A stretch of 64,000 bases of DNA from Pseudomonadota bacterium (GTDB lineage Bacteria; Pseudomonadota; Alphaproteobacteria; Reyranellales; Reyranellaceae): the NCBI GenBank assembly GCA_018240685.1, contig JAFEFG010000006.1:1-64000 (forward strand). The letters run 5' to 3'. Numbering within the stretch: position 1 is the stretch's first letter; the number at the start of each line of letters is the position of its first letter. A program made the translations under genes and the position numbers. The notes under the pieces are model-generated. The model searched no databases. It was not told the origin of the DNA and saw only the letters and a list, made by a program, of their open reading frames with translations. Of the stretch, positions 18,321-25,759 are shown one piece after another.

Positions 18321-18376
18321 CGGACATGGCGGCCCGGCGGCCGGTCGCGCGGCGCCGCAAAGAATCTCGCTCGGCC

Positions 18377-18405
18377 TGTAACTTTTCCCCTCCGACGACC
18401 GAAAT
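18377..18405 (+). promoter_or_regulatory. ECF sigma promoter of the thioredoxin operon
   Basis: TGTAAC (18377-18382), 17 bases, then CGAAAT (18400-18405). This agrees with the GTAAC(C/T)-N16-CGAA form known for the SigF/NrsF group of ECF sigma factors. It would give a leader of about 45 bases before the thioredoxin ATG at 18456. The sigma and NrsF genes lie 4 kb away at 14000-15222. Confidence 0.7.
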
Positions 18406-18455
18406 ACCCGTCAGTGACGTCATTCCGCATCAGGCGGCCGGTCAGGGAGTATCCG

Positions 18456-18851
18456 ATGGTCGAAAGACGCTTTGTTCTGAAGGCGATGATGGTGGGCATC
18501 GGCGCATTGGCCGCTCCGCCGGTCTTCGCCTTCGAGTCCGGTGCATTCGATGCCAAGGCCTTCGCCGCCGCGCAGGCGGCCGGGAAGCCCATCCTGATCG
18601 AGGTGACGGCTCCCTGGTGTCCAACCTGCAAGGCCCAGAAGCCCATCCTGTCCGAGCTTGCGCGCAAGCCGAAATTCAAGGACCTGGTTGCCTTTCAGAT
18701 CGACTTCGACAGCCAGAAGGACCTGTTGCGCAAATTCGGCGTGTCCATGCAGAGCACGCTGATCTCCTTCAAGGGCTCCAAGGAGGTCGATCGCTCGACA
18801 GGCAACACCGATGCCGCGTCGATCGAGGCCCAGCTCGACAAGTCGCTCTAG
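18456..18851 (+). CDS. Exported thioredoxin-like protein
   Basis: A 131-residue thioredoxin-fold protein with a Tat-like signal (ERRFVLKAMMVG, cleavage near VFAFE), so it acts in the periplasm. The active site is W54-C55-P-T-C58. The position of the usual cis-proline is Ser (about residue 100, MQSTLISFKG instead of PT), which in thioredoxin-fold proteins changes substrate release and metal binding. A TCCG-rich leader and GGGAG site precede ATG 18456. It is the first gene of an operon with CcdA and a secreted unknown protein, driven by the ECF promoter at 18377. CcdA probably keeps its CPTC reduced, while VKOR, divergently encoded, could oxidise it. Confidence 0.87.
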   Translation: MVERRFVLKAMMVGIGALAAPPVFAFESGAFDAKAFAAAQAAGKPILIEVTAPWCPTCKAQKPILSELARKPKFKDLVAFQIDFDSQKDLLRKFGVSMQSTLISFKGSKEVDRSTGNTDAASIEAQLDKSL

Positions 18852-18860
18852 GGGCGGATC

Positions 18861-19580
18861 GTGCTCGCCACCGCCGGCTTGGCCTTTCTTGCCGGCATCC
18901 TGTCGACGTTGTCTCCGTGCGTGATGCCGCTGATCCCGTTGGTGTTGGGGGCCGCCGTGTCGGAACATCGGCTGGGGCCGGTAGCCTTGGCCGCGGGACT
19001 CGCCTTGTCGTTCACCGCCATCGGGTTGTTCGTGGCGACGATCGGATTTGCGATCGGCCTCGACGCCGGTGTCTTCCGGCAGGTTGCTGCGATCGTGATC
19101 GTTGGCGTGGGGCTTCTGTTGCTGTTGCCGGGCGCGCAGGCCCGCTTTGCGGTTGCCTCCGGCCCGGTCGCCGGCTGGGCGGAGCGCCGCTTCGGCGGCG
19201 GCCGGACGGCCGGTTTGCGCGGCCAGTTCCTGGTCGGACTCCTGCTTGGCGTGGTGTGGGCGCCGTGTGCCGGCCCCACGCTTGGGGCCGCGTCGGTCCT
19301 GGCCGCGAAGGGCGAGCATCTGGGCCAGGTGGCGGTCGTCATGCTCGTCTTCGGAATCGCCGCATCGCTGCCTCTCCTGCTGCTCGGACTCCTGTCGCGC
19401 GAGACGATGATGCGGCTTCGCGGTCGGCTCGTCGCCACCGGGATGGGGGCGAAGATTCTCCTGGGCGCGATTCTGGTCGCGCTCGGCCTGTCCATCCTGA
19501 CCGGCATCGACAAGCGCGTGGAAGCGTTCGCCGTCGACGTTTCGCCGCCATGGCTGACTTCCATCACGACGCGTTTCTAG
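18861..19580 (+). CDS. CcdA/DsbD-type thiol electron transporter
   Basis: A 239-residue inner-membrane protein with six hydrophobic segments and the two CcdA cysteines, C20 (STLSPCVMPLIP) and C136 (VWAPCAGPTLG). These carry electrons from cytoplasmic thioredoxin to a periplasmic thioredoxin-like protein. The start is GTG 18861, nine bases after the preceding stop. The adjacent exported thioredoxin is the obvious electron acceptor. There are no cytochrome c maturation genes nearby, so a role in this redox module is favoured over haem ligation. Confidence 0.87.
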   Translation: MLATAGLAFLAGILSTLSPCVMPLIPLVLGAAVSEHRLGPVALAAGLALSFTAIGLFVATIGFAIGLDAGVFRQVAAIVIVGVGLLLLLPGAQARFAVASGPVAGWAERRFGGGRTAGLRGQFLVGLLLGVVWAPCAGPTLGAASVLAAKGEHLGQVAVVMLVFGIAASLPLLLLGLLSRETMMRLRGRLVATGMGAKILLGAILVALGLSILTGIDKRVEAFAVDVSPPWLTSITTRF

Positions 19581-19615
19581 GCCGGGTTGCCGGCTCCAAC
19601 TGAAAAGGTGAGCAG

Positions 19616-20272
19616 ATGAGACTCTTCAGATCCTCGCGGACCGTTCTGGCGGCTGGCGGCCTCCTGCTGTGGTCGGCAGCTTCCGCGCTTGCGGCGTCGC
19701 CATTGACGCTGGAGTTCGTCACTCACGCGGCGTTCTTCTCGAACGAGACGAAGCAGCCCAAGACGCTCGATCCGCAGGTGTTCGTCAAGGACCCGGCGGC
19801 GCCGGAAGCCACCGGCCCGCAGGGCATCAAGCACGTTGCGGGCGTGCGGCCGCCCTTCATCGATCAGGATGGCGCCAATTCGCCCGTCTTCACGGCCGAG
19901 GGCAAGCCGCTCGGCTTCGACCTGAAGACGTGGCTCGGCCCCAAGGGGACCGTGACGATCTCGGAACAAGGCGGAAAGGCGATGCTGCAGGCGTCCTTCA
20001 CCGGCCTGAAGCCCGGCGGCAGCTACAGTCTCTTCGAAAACCACTTCGACCAGAAGCCGGTCGGATTCACGCCGATGGACGGTACAGGGCAGACGAACTC
20101 CTTCGTCGCCCAGTCCGACGGCACCGCGAAAGTTTCGATGGTGCTGCCCCACGTTCCCACCCACGACAACGCCGTCCTGCTCGTCTATCACAGCGACGGC
20201 CAGACACACGGGCTGGAGCGTGGTCGCATCGGGGTCGATGCGCACCACCAGCTCATCGCGCGGCCTCAATAG
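19616..20272 (+). CDS. Secreted protein of unknown function
   Basis: A 218-residue protein with a Sec signal (MRLFRSSRT, hydrophobic core, cleavage near ALAA). The mature part appears all-beta, with motifs SYSLFENHFDQKPVGFTPMD, a threonine/serine-rich middle and a histidine-containing end (LLVYHSDGQTHG, DAHHQLIARP). It contains no cysteine, so it is not itself a thiol enzyme. It follows CcdA by 35 bases with AAAAGGTGAG before ATG 19616 and belongs to the sigma-controlled operon. I do not recognise the family. The repeated histidines could bind a metal, but that is speculation. Confidence 0.8.
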   Translation: MRLFRSSRTVLAAGGLLLWSAASALAASPLTLEFVTHAAFFSNETKQPKTLDPQVFVKDPAAPEATGPQGIKHVAGVRPPFIDQDGANSPVFTAEGKPLGFDLKTWLGPKGTVTISEQGGKAMLQASFTGLKPGGSYSLFENHFDQKPVGFTPMDGTGQTNSFVAQSDGTAKVSMVLPHVPTHDNAVLLVYHSDGQTHGLERGRIGVDAHHQLIARPQ

Positions 20273-20304
20273 TCGAGGGCGAATACTGGGCGGCGGTCAG
20301 TCTG

Positions 20305-20336
20305 CTGGATGCCGGCGTACGCCGGAAATCCACCAG
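20305..20336. terminator. Hairpin between convergent operons
   Basis: The perfect palindrome CCGGCGTACGCCGG (20312-20325) is extended by imperfect arms CTGGAT and ATCCACCAG. It lies in the 68-base gap between the secreted-protein gene and the convergent binding-protein gene, so it could end transcripts from both sides. It has no T-run and may also be a dispersed intergenic palindrome. Confidence 0.45.
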
Positions 20337-20340
20337 CCCG

Positions 20341-21336
20341 TCACTCGATCACTTCGTCGGCGCGCAGTAGGACGGCATTGGGCAGGGTGAGACCCAACGC
20401 CCTGGCCGTCTGCTGGTTGACGACCATCTCGAACTTCGTGGGCCGTTCGACGGGAAGGTCGGCCGGCCTCTGGCCGTTCAGGACCTTGCCGACCATGGTG
20501 CCGAGCTGACGGAAGGTCTCGAGAAGATCGGGCCCGTAGGACAGCAGCCCTCCGGCACGGGCGATCTCGGAGAACAGGGTCACCGTCGGCAGACGACGGG
20601 CGAGCGCGAGTTCGGCGATGAGCTTGGGCTCGGTGCCGAAGAGAGGGGAGGCGAGAACGATGACAGCATCGGGCTTGCGCTCGGCCGCGACCTCGAAAGC
20701 ATGCTTGAGCTCGGAGATGGCGCTCACGTCGATGACGCCCAGCTTGACCTTCAGGACGCGCGCGGCAGCCGAGACGGCGTCCAGTTGCATTGGGCTGGTC
20801 GCGGGGTCGCGCAGCACGACGACGCTCGAGAGGTTCGGAAGTGCTTCCTTCAGGATCTCGAGCCACTTGGTGCCGAAGTCGGGAAAGTCGGAGAAGACGC
20901 CGGTGATGTTGCCGCCGGGCCGAGCGAGGCTGGCCACGAAGCCGGCGGCGACCGGATCGCTTTCGAGGTCGTTGGCGACGATGGGAATGGTGGTGGTGGC
21001 GGCTTTTGCCGTCCGCACGCCGGCCGGACTCACCGGGACGATGACGTTGACCCTGCGCTTGACGAGGTCGGCTGCCAGCCCCGCGAGTCGACTCGGGTCT
21101 CCCTGGGAAGAGCGATCGAGGATCTCCATCCGATCGGCATCCGCGTAGCCCATCGACCGCAGGCCTTCGCGCAATGCTTTGATTCGCGAAACCGCCACGG
21201 CGCTGACCCCGGGGTAAAGAAAGCCGATCGTGGCGGCCCTGCCGGAAGATTGCGCGCGGCCTGTCAGCGGCAGGACAGCCGCGCCGCCGCCAAGCGCAGA
21301 AATGAAATGCCGCCGCCGGACGCCTGCCATTTTCAT
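20341..21336 (-). CDS. ABC_sub_bind (PF04392) substrate-binding protein, orphan
   Basis: A 331-residue periplasmic protein of the TrpX/ABC_sub_bind family. It has a Tat signal (VRRRHFISALGGGAA, cleavage near GRAQ) and family segments IGFLYPG, ALREGLRSMGY, RPGGNITGV and NQQTARALGL. ATG 21336 follows GGGGGAA; ATG 21330 is also possible. No permease or ATPase of its kind adjoins. Such orphan copies are abundant in Bradyrhizobium- and Reyranella-like genomes. The ligand is unknown. Confidence 0.88.
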   Translation of the reverse strand: MKMAGVRRRHFISALGGGAAVLPLTGRAQSSGRAATIGFLYPGVSAVAVSRIKALREGLRSMGYADADRMEILDRSSQGDPSRLAGLAADLVKRRVNVIVPVSPAGVRTAKAATTTIPIVANDLESDPVAAGFVASLARPGGNITGVFSDFPDFGTKWLEILKEALPNLSSVVVLRDPATSPMQLDAVSAAARVLKVKLGVIDVSAISELKHAFEVAAERKPDAVIVLASPLFGTEPKLIAELALARRLPTVTLFSEIARAGGLLSYGPDLLETFRQLGTMVGKVLNGQRPADLPVERPTKFEMVVNQQTARALGLTLPNAVLLRADEVIE

Positions 21337-21507
21337 TTCCCCCGTCCCCCCGACGCTTCGAACCCCGGCAGACAATGGCACGATAGCGGGCGGGAGCCTA
21401 TGGGGGAGCCGGCGCCGCGACGCGTCGGCGATGCCGTTGCATGGGCGATGTCATGCCGGCGGGAAAACGCCGTCGGTCGGGATATCCATTGCCGGGAGGG
21501 GAGACCG

Positions 21508-22266
21508 CTACGCCGTCAGCCCGCCGTCGCAGACGAACTCCGAGCCCGTGGAGAAGGTCGATTCGTCCGACAGCAGGAACAGGATCATGTTCGCCACTTC
21601 GTCCGGACGGCCGAGCCGGCCGAGCGGATGGAGCGCCTCGAGCAGTTCACGGCCGCTGCGGTTGCCGCTGGCCTGCTCCAGCCGCGGCGCGATCATCGGC
21701 GTCTCGATGTAGCCCGGGTGCACGGAGTTGCAGCGGATGTTGTATTTCAGCTGGGCGCAGTGCAGGGCCACGTGCTTGGTCAGCAAACGCACGGCTCCCT
21801 TGCTGGCGCAATAGGCCATCGCATAGGACGCGCCGCGCAATCCCAGCACCGACGAGATGTTCACGATCGAACCGCCGCCCGACTCCTTCATCGCCGCGAT
21901 CGCCGCCTTGCAGCCGAGGAAAGTGCCCAGCGCGTTGACGTCGTTGACGCGGCGGTAGTCCTCCAGCGAGCACGTCTCGATGTCGGTGCGCGTGCCGATC
22001 CCGGCGGAATTCAGCAGGCCGTGCAGGCCACCGAACGCCTCCACCGTGGCCTTCACCGCCGCCTGCCACGATGGTTCCCGGGTGACGTCGAGAGGAACGA
22101 AGAGTGCGGCGCTGCCGAGCTCCGCGGCCAGCGCGCGGCCCTTCTCCTCGTCGCGGTCGGCCAGAACGGCCTTGCCGCCTTCGCGTACCACCACGCGCGC
22201 TGTTGCAGCGCCGATGCCCGAGGCCCCGCCGCTCAACAGGACCACCTTGTTCTCAAGACGCGGCAA
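21508..22266 (-). CDS. SDR family oxidoreductase
   Basis: A 252-residue short-chain dehydrogenase: GGASGIG cofactor motif, NSAG in place of NNAG, catalytic Ser in NISSVLG and Y-C-A-S-K. The end (TGSEFVCDGGLTA) is typical of FabG-like enzymes. It overlaps the upstream SDR gene (22253-23038) by 14 bases and is clearly its paralogue, sharing MAYCASKGAVRLLTKHVAL-like and RCNSVHPG segments, so the pair arose by tandem duplication and is translated from one message. Confidence 0.9.
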   Translation of the reverse strand: MPRLENKVVLLSGGASGIGAATARVVVREGGKAVLADRDEEKGRALAAELGSAALFVPLDVTREPSWQAAVKATVEAFGGLHGLLNSAGIGTRTDIETCSLEDYRRVNDVNALGTFLGCKAAIAAMKESGGGSIVNISSVLGLRGASYAMAYCASKGAVRLLTKHVALHCAQLKYNIRCNSVHPGYIETPMIAPRLEQASGNRSGRELLEALHPLGRLGRPDEVANMILFLLSDESTFSTGSEFVCDGGLTA

Positions 22267-23038
22267 GGGGCGACCTCCTCATCAGGCCGGCGGTGATGCC
22301 GCCATCGGCCACGATTTCCGCGCCGGTGACGAAACTGGATCGGTCGGAGGCCAGCCACAGCACCGCCTCGCCCAGCTCGTCCGGCTCGGCCATGCGGCCG
22401 ATCGGATGGTTCGCGCCGATGAAGGCCTTGCCCTGCTCGTGCCCGACCGCCTGCCACAGCGGATTGAAGATCGCCGTGTCGACGCCGCCCGGATGCACGG
22501 AGTTGCAGCGGATGTCGTACTTCTTCTCGGCGCAGTAGAGCGCCACGCTCTTGGTCAGCAGGCGCACGGCGCCCTTGCTGGCTGTGTAGGCGAGCGGTCC
22601 GGCGGAGCCGATCAGGCCCGCGATCGAGGAGATGTTGACGATCGAGCCCTTGGAGGCGGGCTTGCCCGGTCCGGTCCGCTTCATGCCGTCGATGGCATAT
22701 CGGCAGCCGAGGAACACGCCTTCGGAATTGATGGCCTGGACGCGCTGCCAGTCTTCGACCGTGGTGGTCTCGATGGAGCCCGGGCCGCCGCTGACGCCCG
22801 CATTGTTGACCATGATGTCGAGCCGACCCTCGTGCTTCAGCACGTCGGCCAGCAGCGATTTCCAGGACTCTTCGGAAGCGACGTCGTGGGCCACGAAGCG
22901 GCCCACGCCGCCCTTGGCCTCACTGAGATCTGCCACGATCACCGTGGCTCCGGCCGCCTGCAGCAGCCTCGCTGATGCGGCGCCGATCCCGGAGGCGCCG
23001 CCGGTGACGATCGCCACCCGGTCGGAAAGTTCGCTCAT
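22253..23038 (-). CDS. SDR family oxidoreductase (paralogue)
   Basis: A 261-residue short-chain dehydrogenase with GGASGIG, NNAG, catalytic Ser in NISSIAG and Y-T-A-S-K. The start is set at ATG 23038 (MSELSDR), the usual SDR beginning; ATG 23053 would add 5 residues. It is the first gene of a two-gene unit with the paralogous SDR. A terminator hairpin (23082-23105) separates it from the binding-protein gene upstream. Related pairs act on hydroxysteroid, cyclohexanol or hydroxyacyl-CoA intermediates. The adjacent acyl-CoA ligase and liv genes make a carboxylic-acid degradation route plausible, without proof. Confidence 0.9.
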   Translation of the reverse strand: MSELSDRVAIVTGGASGIGAASARLLQAAGATVIVADLSEAKGGVGRFVAHDVASEESWKSLLADVLKHEGRLDIMVNNAGVSGGPGSIETTTVEDWQRVQAINSEGVFLGCRYAIDGMKRTGPGKPASKGSIVNISSIAGLIGSAGPLAYTASKGAVRLLTKSVALYCAEKKYDIRCNSVHPGGVDTAIFNPLWQAVGHEQGKAFIGANHPIGRMAEPDELGEAVLWLASDRSSFVTGAEIVADGGITAGLMRRSPLAAS

Positions 23039-23081
23039 GTCGGGCGTGACCATAGCCGGAGCCGTGCCGCGGCCAAAGAGA

Positions 23082-23105
23082 AACCCGGGCTGCGAGGCCC
23101 GGGTT
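23082..23105 (-). terminator. Rho-independent-like terminator after the first liv-type binding protein
   Basis: AACCCGGGC (23082-23090) pairs with GCCCGGGTT (23097-23105) around a 6-base loop: a perfect 9-bp stem. Read on the minus strand it is followed by TCTCTTT. It lies just past the end of the binding-protein gene and before the SDR pair, closing the liv cluster. Confidence 0.7.
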
Positions 23106-23128
23106 CCGTTTTGTCGCAGGGCGGAGGG

Positions 23129-24325
23129 TCAGAAGCTCAGCCCCTCCTTGATCACCACCCAGCGGCCCTTCTGGACCTGCTGCACCTGGGTGATGGTGTT
23201 CGCCAGGTGATTGGTCTTGGAGAACTTGGACGGCGGCGAGTTGAAGATGTCGTTGAACGGATCGCCGGACTCGAAAGCGGCCAGCACCTTCTGCCCGGTG
23301 AGGTCCTTGCCCGCCAGCTTGGCGAAATGGGCGAAGGTCATGATGCTGTTGTAGCCGATCACCGACTGCGTGTTGGCGTCGGTGCCGAACATCTTCTTGT
23401 ACGCCTCGACCCATTCCTTGACCTTGCCCTTGGCCGTGTCGGCATAGGGCGTCTCGAAGGCGCCGGCGGCGTAGAGACCTTCCACCACGTCCTTGCCGAG
23501 CGTGATCGTGTCGGGGATGTTGGTGGGCGTCGCGCCGAGGAAGGTGACGTTCCAGCCGAGTTTCTTGGCCTCGTTCATGGCGCCGATCGTCTCGCGCAGG
23601 ATGGTGCCCAGCACGACGAGGTCGCAGCCGTCGGCCTTCATCTTGGCCACCTGGGCGCTGAAGTCGGAGGCGCCGCGCTTGTAGGTGGTGATCGAGGCGG
23701 GCTTCAGCTTCTCGGCCTCGAGCTGCTGGGTGAAGCCGTCGTAGACGTTCTTACCGTACTCGTCGTCCTGGTACATGATGCAGGGCTTCTGCGGGTGCTT
23801 GAAGTTCACCATGTACTTGATCGCGGCGCGCGTGCTCTCGACATAGGGCAGCAGATTGCTGAACTTCAGCCGCTCCTGCGGCTTCTTCGGGTCCATCTTG
23901 TAGGTGAACTCAGCCGCCGTGAGCGGGAAGAGCTGGAGGACGCCGGCATCGAGCAGGATGTCCTGCGCGGCGAGCACGGTGGGCGAGCCCATCGGGCCGA
24001 CCATGGCGAAGATCTTGTCCTTCTCGACGAGCTTCTGGCTCGCCAGCACGGCCTTCTTGGGATCGTAGGCGCTGTCCTCGATGATGAGACGCAGCTTGCG
24101 GCCGTTGATGCCGCCCGCCGCGTTGATCTGTTCGACTGCGAGCTTCTGGCCGTTGGCGACGGGCACGCCCCAGGTCTTGATCGGCCCGCTGAGATCCTGG
24201 TGCGTGCCGAGCACGATCTCCGTCGGCGTGATGCCCTGGTTGGTGACCTTGGGCTCCTGCGCGAAGGCCGGTGTGGCCGCGACGCAGACGCCCAGCCACA
24301 CGGCCGCGAGTGCCTTGTCCTTCAT
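23129..24325 (-). CDS. Branched-chain-type ABC substrate-binding protein (copy 1)
   Basis: A 398-residue periplasmic binding protein of the HAAT/LivK family with a Sec signal (MKDKALAAVW to AFAQ). The motifs are GTHQDLSGPIKTWG, INAAGGINGRKL, ASQKLVEKDKIFAM and YKRGASDFSAQVAKMKADGCD. It is a close tandem paralogue of the 24518-25726 protein: the first 25 mature residues are nearly the same and both end GRWVV-K. A strong terminator separates the two, so this copy probably has its own promoter in 24326-24460. Proteins of this subgroup next to acyl-CoA ligases often bind aromatic or other carboxylic acids rather than leucine; that is an inference. Confidence 0.9.
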   Translation of the reverse strand: MKDKALAAVWLGVCVAATPAFAQEPKVTNQGITPTEIVLGTHQDLSGPIKTWGVPVANGQKLAVEQINAAGGINGRKLRLIIEDSAYDPKKAVLASQKLVEKDKIFAMVGPMGSPTVLAAQDILLDAGVLQLFPLTAAEFTYKMDPKKPQERLKFSNLLPYVESTRAAIKYMVNFKHPQKPCIMYQDDEYGKNVYDGFTQQLEAEKLKPASITTYKRGASDFSAQVAKMKADGCDLVVLGTILRETIGAMNEAKKLGWNVTFLGATPTNIPDTITLGKDVVEGLYAAGAFETPYADTAKGKVKEWVEAYKKMFGTDANTQSVIGYNSIMTFAHFAKLAGKDLTGQKVLAAFESGDPFNDIFNSPPSKFSKTNHLANTITQVQQVQKGRWVVIKEGLSF

Positions 24326-24462
24326 GATGTCGTTTCCTCCACTGTCGCGCCTTCTTGTTCTGCCGGTCGGCGCGGGAGGCCGGCAGTGCCGCTATGCGGC
24401 TTGAGCCGATTATGGCTTCTTCAGTGCGGAAGGGAACGCGGAAACGGTGGGTGCGCTGCAAT

Positions 24463-24491
24463 AAAAAAGCCCGGCGGATTACCGCCGGGCT
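24463..24491 (-). terminator. Rho-independent terminator after the liv operon
   Basis: On the minus strand, AGCCCGGCGG, loop TAAT, CCGCCGGGCT are followed directly by TTTTTT (24468-24463 as A's on the plus strand). The 10-bp perfect stem with a T-run is a textbook intrinsic terminator, placed 27 bases after the copy 2 binding-protein gene. Confidence 0.88.
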
Positions 24492-24517
24492 CGCTGTCGC
24501 CAGTGTCGCGACGTGCG

Positions 24518-25726
24518 TCAGTTCTTCAGGTCGCTCTTCAGCACCACCCAGCGGCCGTTCTTGACCTGCTGCAGCAGGAACACGTTGGCCGACAGGTGAT
24601 CGGTCTTGGAGAACTTCGCCGGCGGCATGCCGAAGAAGTCCGTGAACACGTCGCCCGACTCCATGGCCGCCAGGAGCTTCGCGCCGGTGAGGTCCTTGCC
24701 CGCGAGCTTGGCGTAGTGCGCGAACATCATGACTTCGTCGTAGCCCAGCGCGGCCTGGGTGTTGGGCTCCATCTTGTAGGCCTTGTAGTAGGCCTCGGCC
24801 CAGTCCTTGGCCTTGCCCTTGGCGGTGTCGCGATAGGGGATCTCCATGCCGCCCACGGCATAGAAGCCCTCGGCGACATCCTTGCCCAGTTCGGGCACCT
24901 CGACGACGTTGGCCGCCGTGCTGCCGAAGAAGACGGGCGAGAAGCCGATCTTCTTGGCTTCCGACATGGCGCCCACCGTCTCGCGCACGATGGTGCCCAG
25001 TACGACGAAGTCGCAGCCGTCGGCCTTCATCTTGGCGACCTGGGAGGAGAAGTCGGACGCGCCGCGCTTGTAGCTCGTCACGGCGACGGGCTTCAGCTTC
25101 ATGTCGGCGACGGCCTGGTTGAAGCCGTCGAGCACGTTTTTGCCGAACTCGTCATCCTGGTACATGATGCACGGCTTCTTGAGGCCCTTGTCCTGCATCA
25201 GGAAGCGCGCGCCCGCCCGCACGCTCTCGGTGTAGGGCGGCACGTTGTTGAACTTCAGCCGTTCCTGCGGCTTATTCGGGTCCATCTTGTAGGTGAAGGC
25301 CGCGGACGTGACGGGGAAGAGCTGCGGCACGCCGGCATCGAGCAGGATGTCCTGCGCGGCCAGCACGGTGGGCGAGCCCATCGGCGCCAGCATGGCGAAG
25401 ATCTTGTCCTTCTCGACGAGCTTCTGGGAGGCCAGAACGGCCCGCTTGGGATCGTAGCCGGAATCCTCGACGATGAGCTTGATCTTGCGGCCGTTGATGC
25501 CGCCGGCGGCATTGATCTCCTCGACCGCGAGCTTCATGCCGTTGGTGACCGGCACGCCCCACGACTTGATGGGGCCGCTGAGATCCTGGTGGGTGCCGAG
25601 CACGATCTCCGTCGGCGTGATGCCCTGGTTGGTGACCTTGGGCTCGCCGGCGAGGGCCGGCAGGGCGATGAGGCCGAGCGCGACCGCGGAAAGCGCGGCC
25701 GGCGCGATACTGAACGGGTTACGCAA
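24518..25726 (-). CDS. Branched-chain-type ABC substrate-binding protein (copy 2)
   Basis: A 402-residue paralogue of the 23129-24325 protein, with a Sec signal (MRNPFSIAPAALSAVALG to ALAG) and the same GTHQDLSGPIKSWG, INAAGGINGRKI and YKRGASDFSSQVAKMKADGCD segments. The start codon is TTG 25726: an excellent AAGGAGG lies 7 bases upstream, and no ATG or GTG occurs before the signal peptide ends. It follows the acyl-CoA ligase by 33 bases and ends the livHMGF-ligase operon at a strong terminator. It is therefore the primary partner of this importer, with copy 1 an extra specificity. Confidence 0.9.
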   Translation of the reverse strand: MRNPFSIAPAALSAVALGLIALPALAGEPKVTNQGITPTEIVLGTHQDLSGPIKSWGVPVTNGMKLAVEEINAAGGINGRKIKLIVEDSGYDPKRAVLASQKLVEKDKIFAMLAPMGSPTVLAAQDILLDAGVPQLFPVTSAAFTYKMDPNKPQERLKFNNVPPYTESVRAGARFLMQDKGLKKPCIMYQDDEFGKNVLDGFNQAVADMKLKPVAVTSYKRGASDFSSQVAKMKADGCDFVVLGTIVRETVGAMSEAKKIGFSPVFFGSTAANVVEVPELGKDVAEGFYAVGGMEIPYRDTAKGKAKDWAEAYYKAYKMEPNTQAALGYDEVMMFAHYAKLAGKDLTGAKLLAAMESGDVFTDFFGMPPAKFSKTDHLSANVFLLQQVKNGRWVVLKSDLKN

Positions 25727-25759
25727 CTGTTTCCTCCTTGGTTTCCTGTATTGCAGCCG

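Noticed and set aside
16275-18851. An 858-codon plus-strand frame leading into the thioredoxin
   Set aside because: Only its last 131 codons (from ATG 18456) code; the rest is antisense to the radical SAM and VKOR genes.
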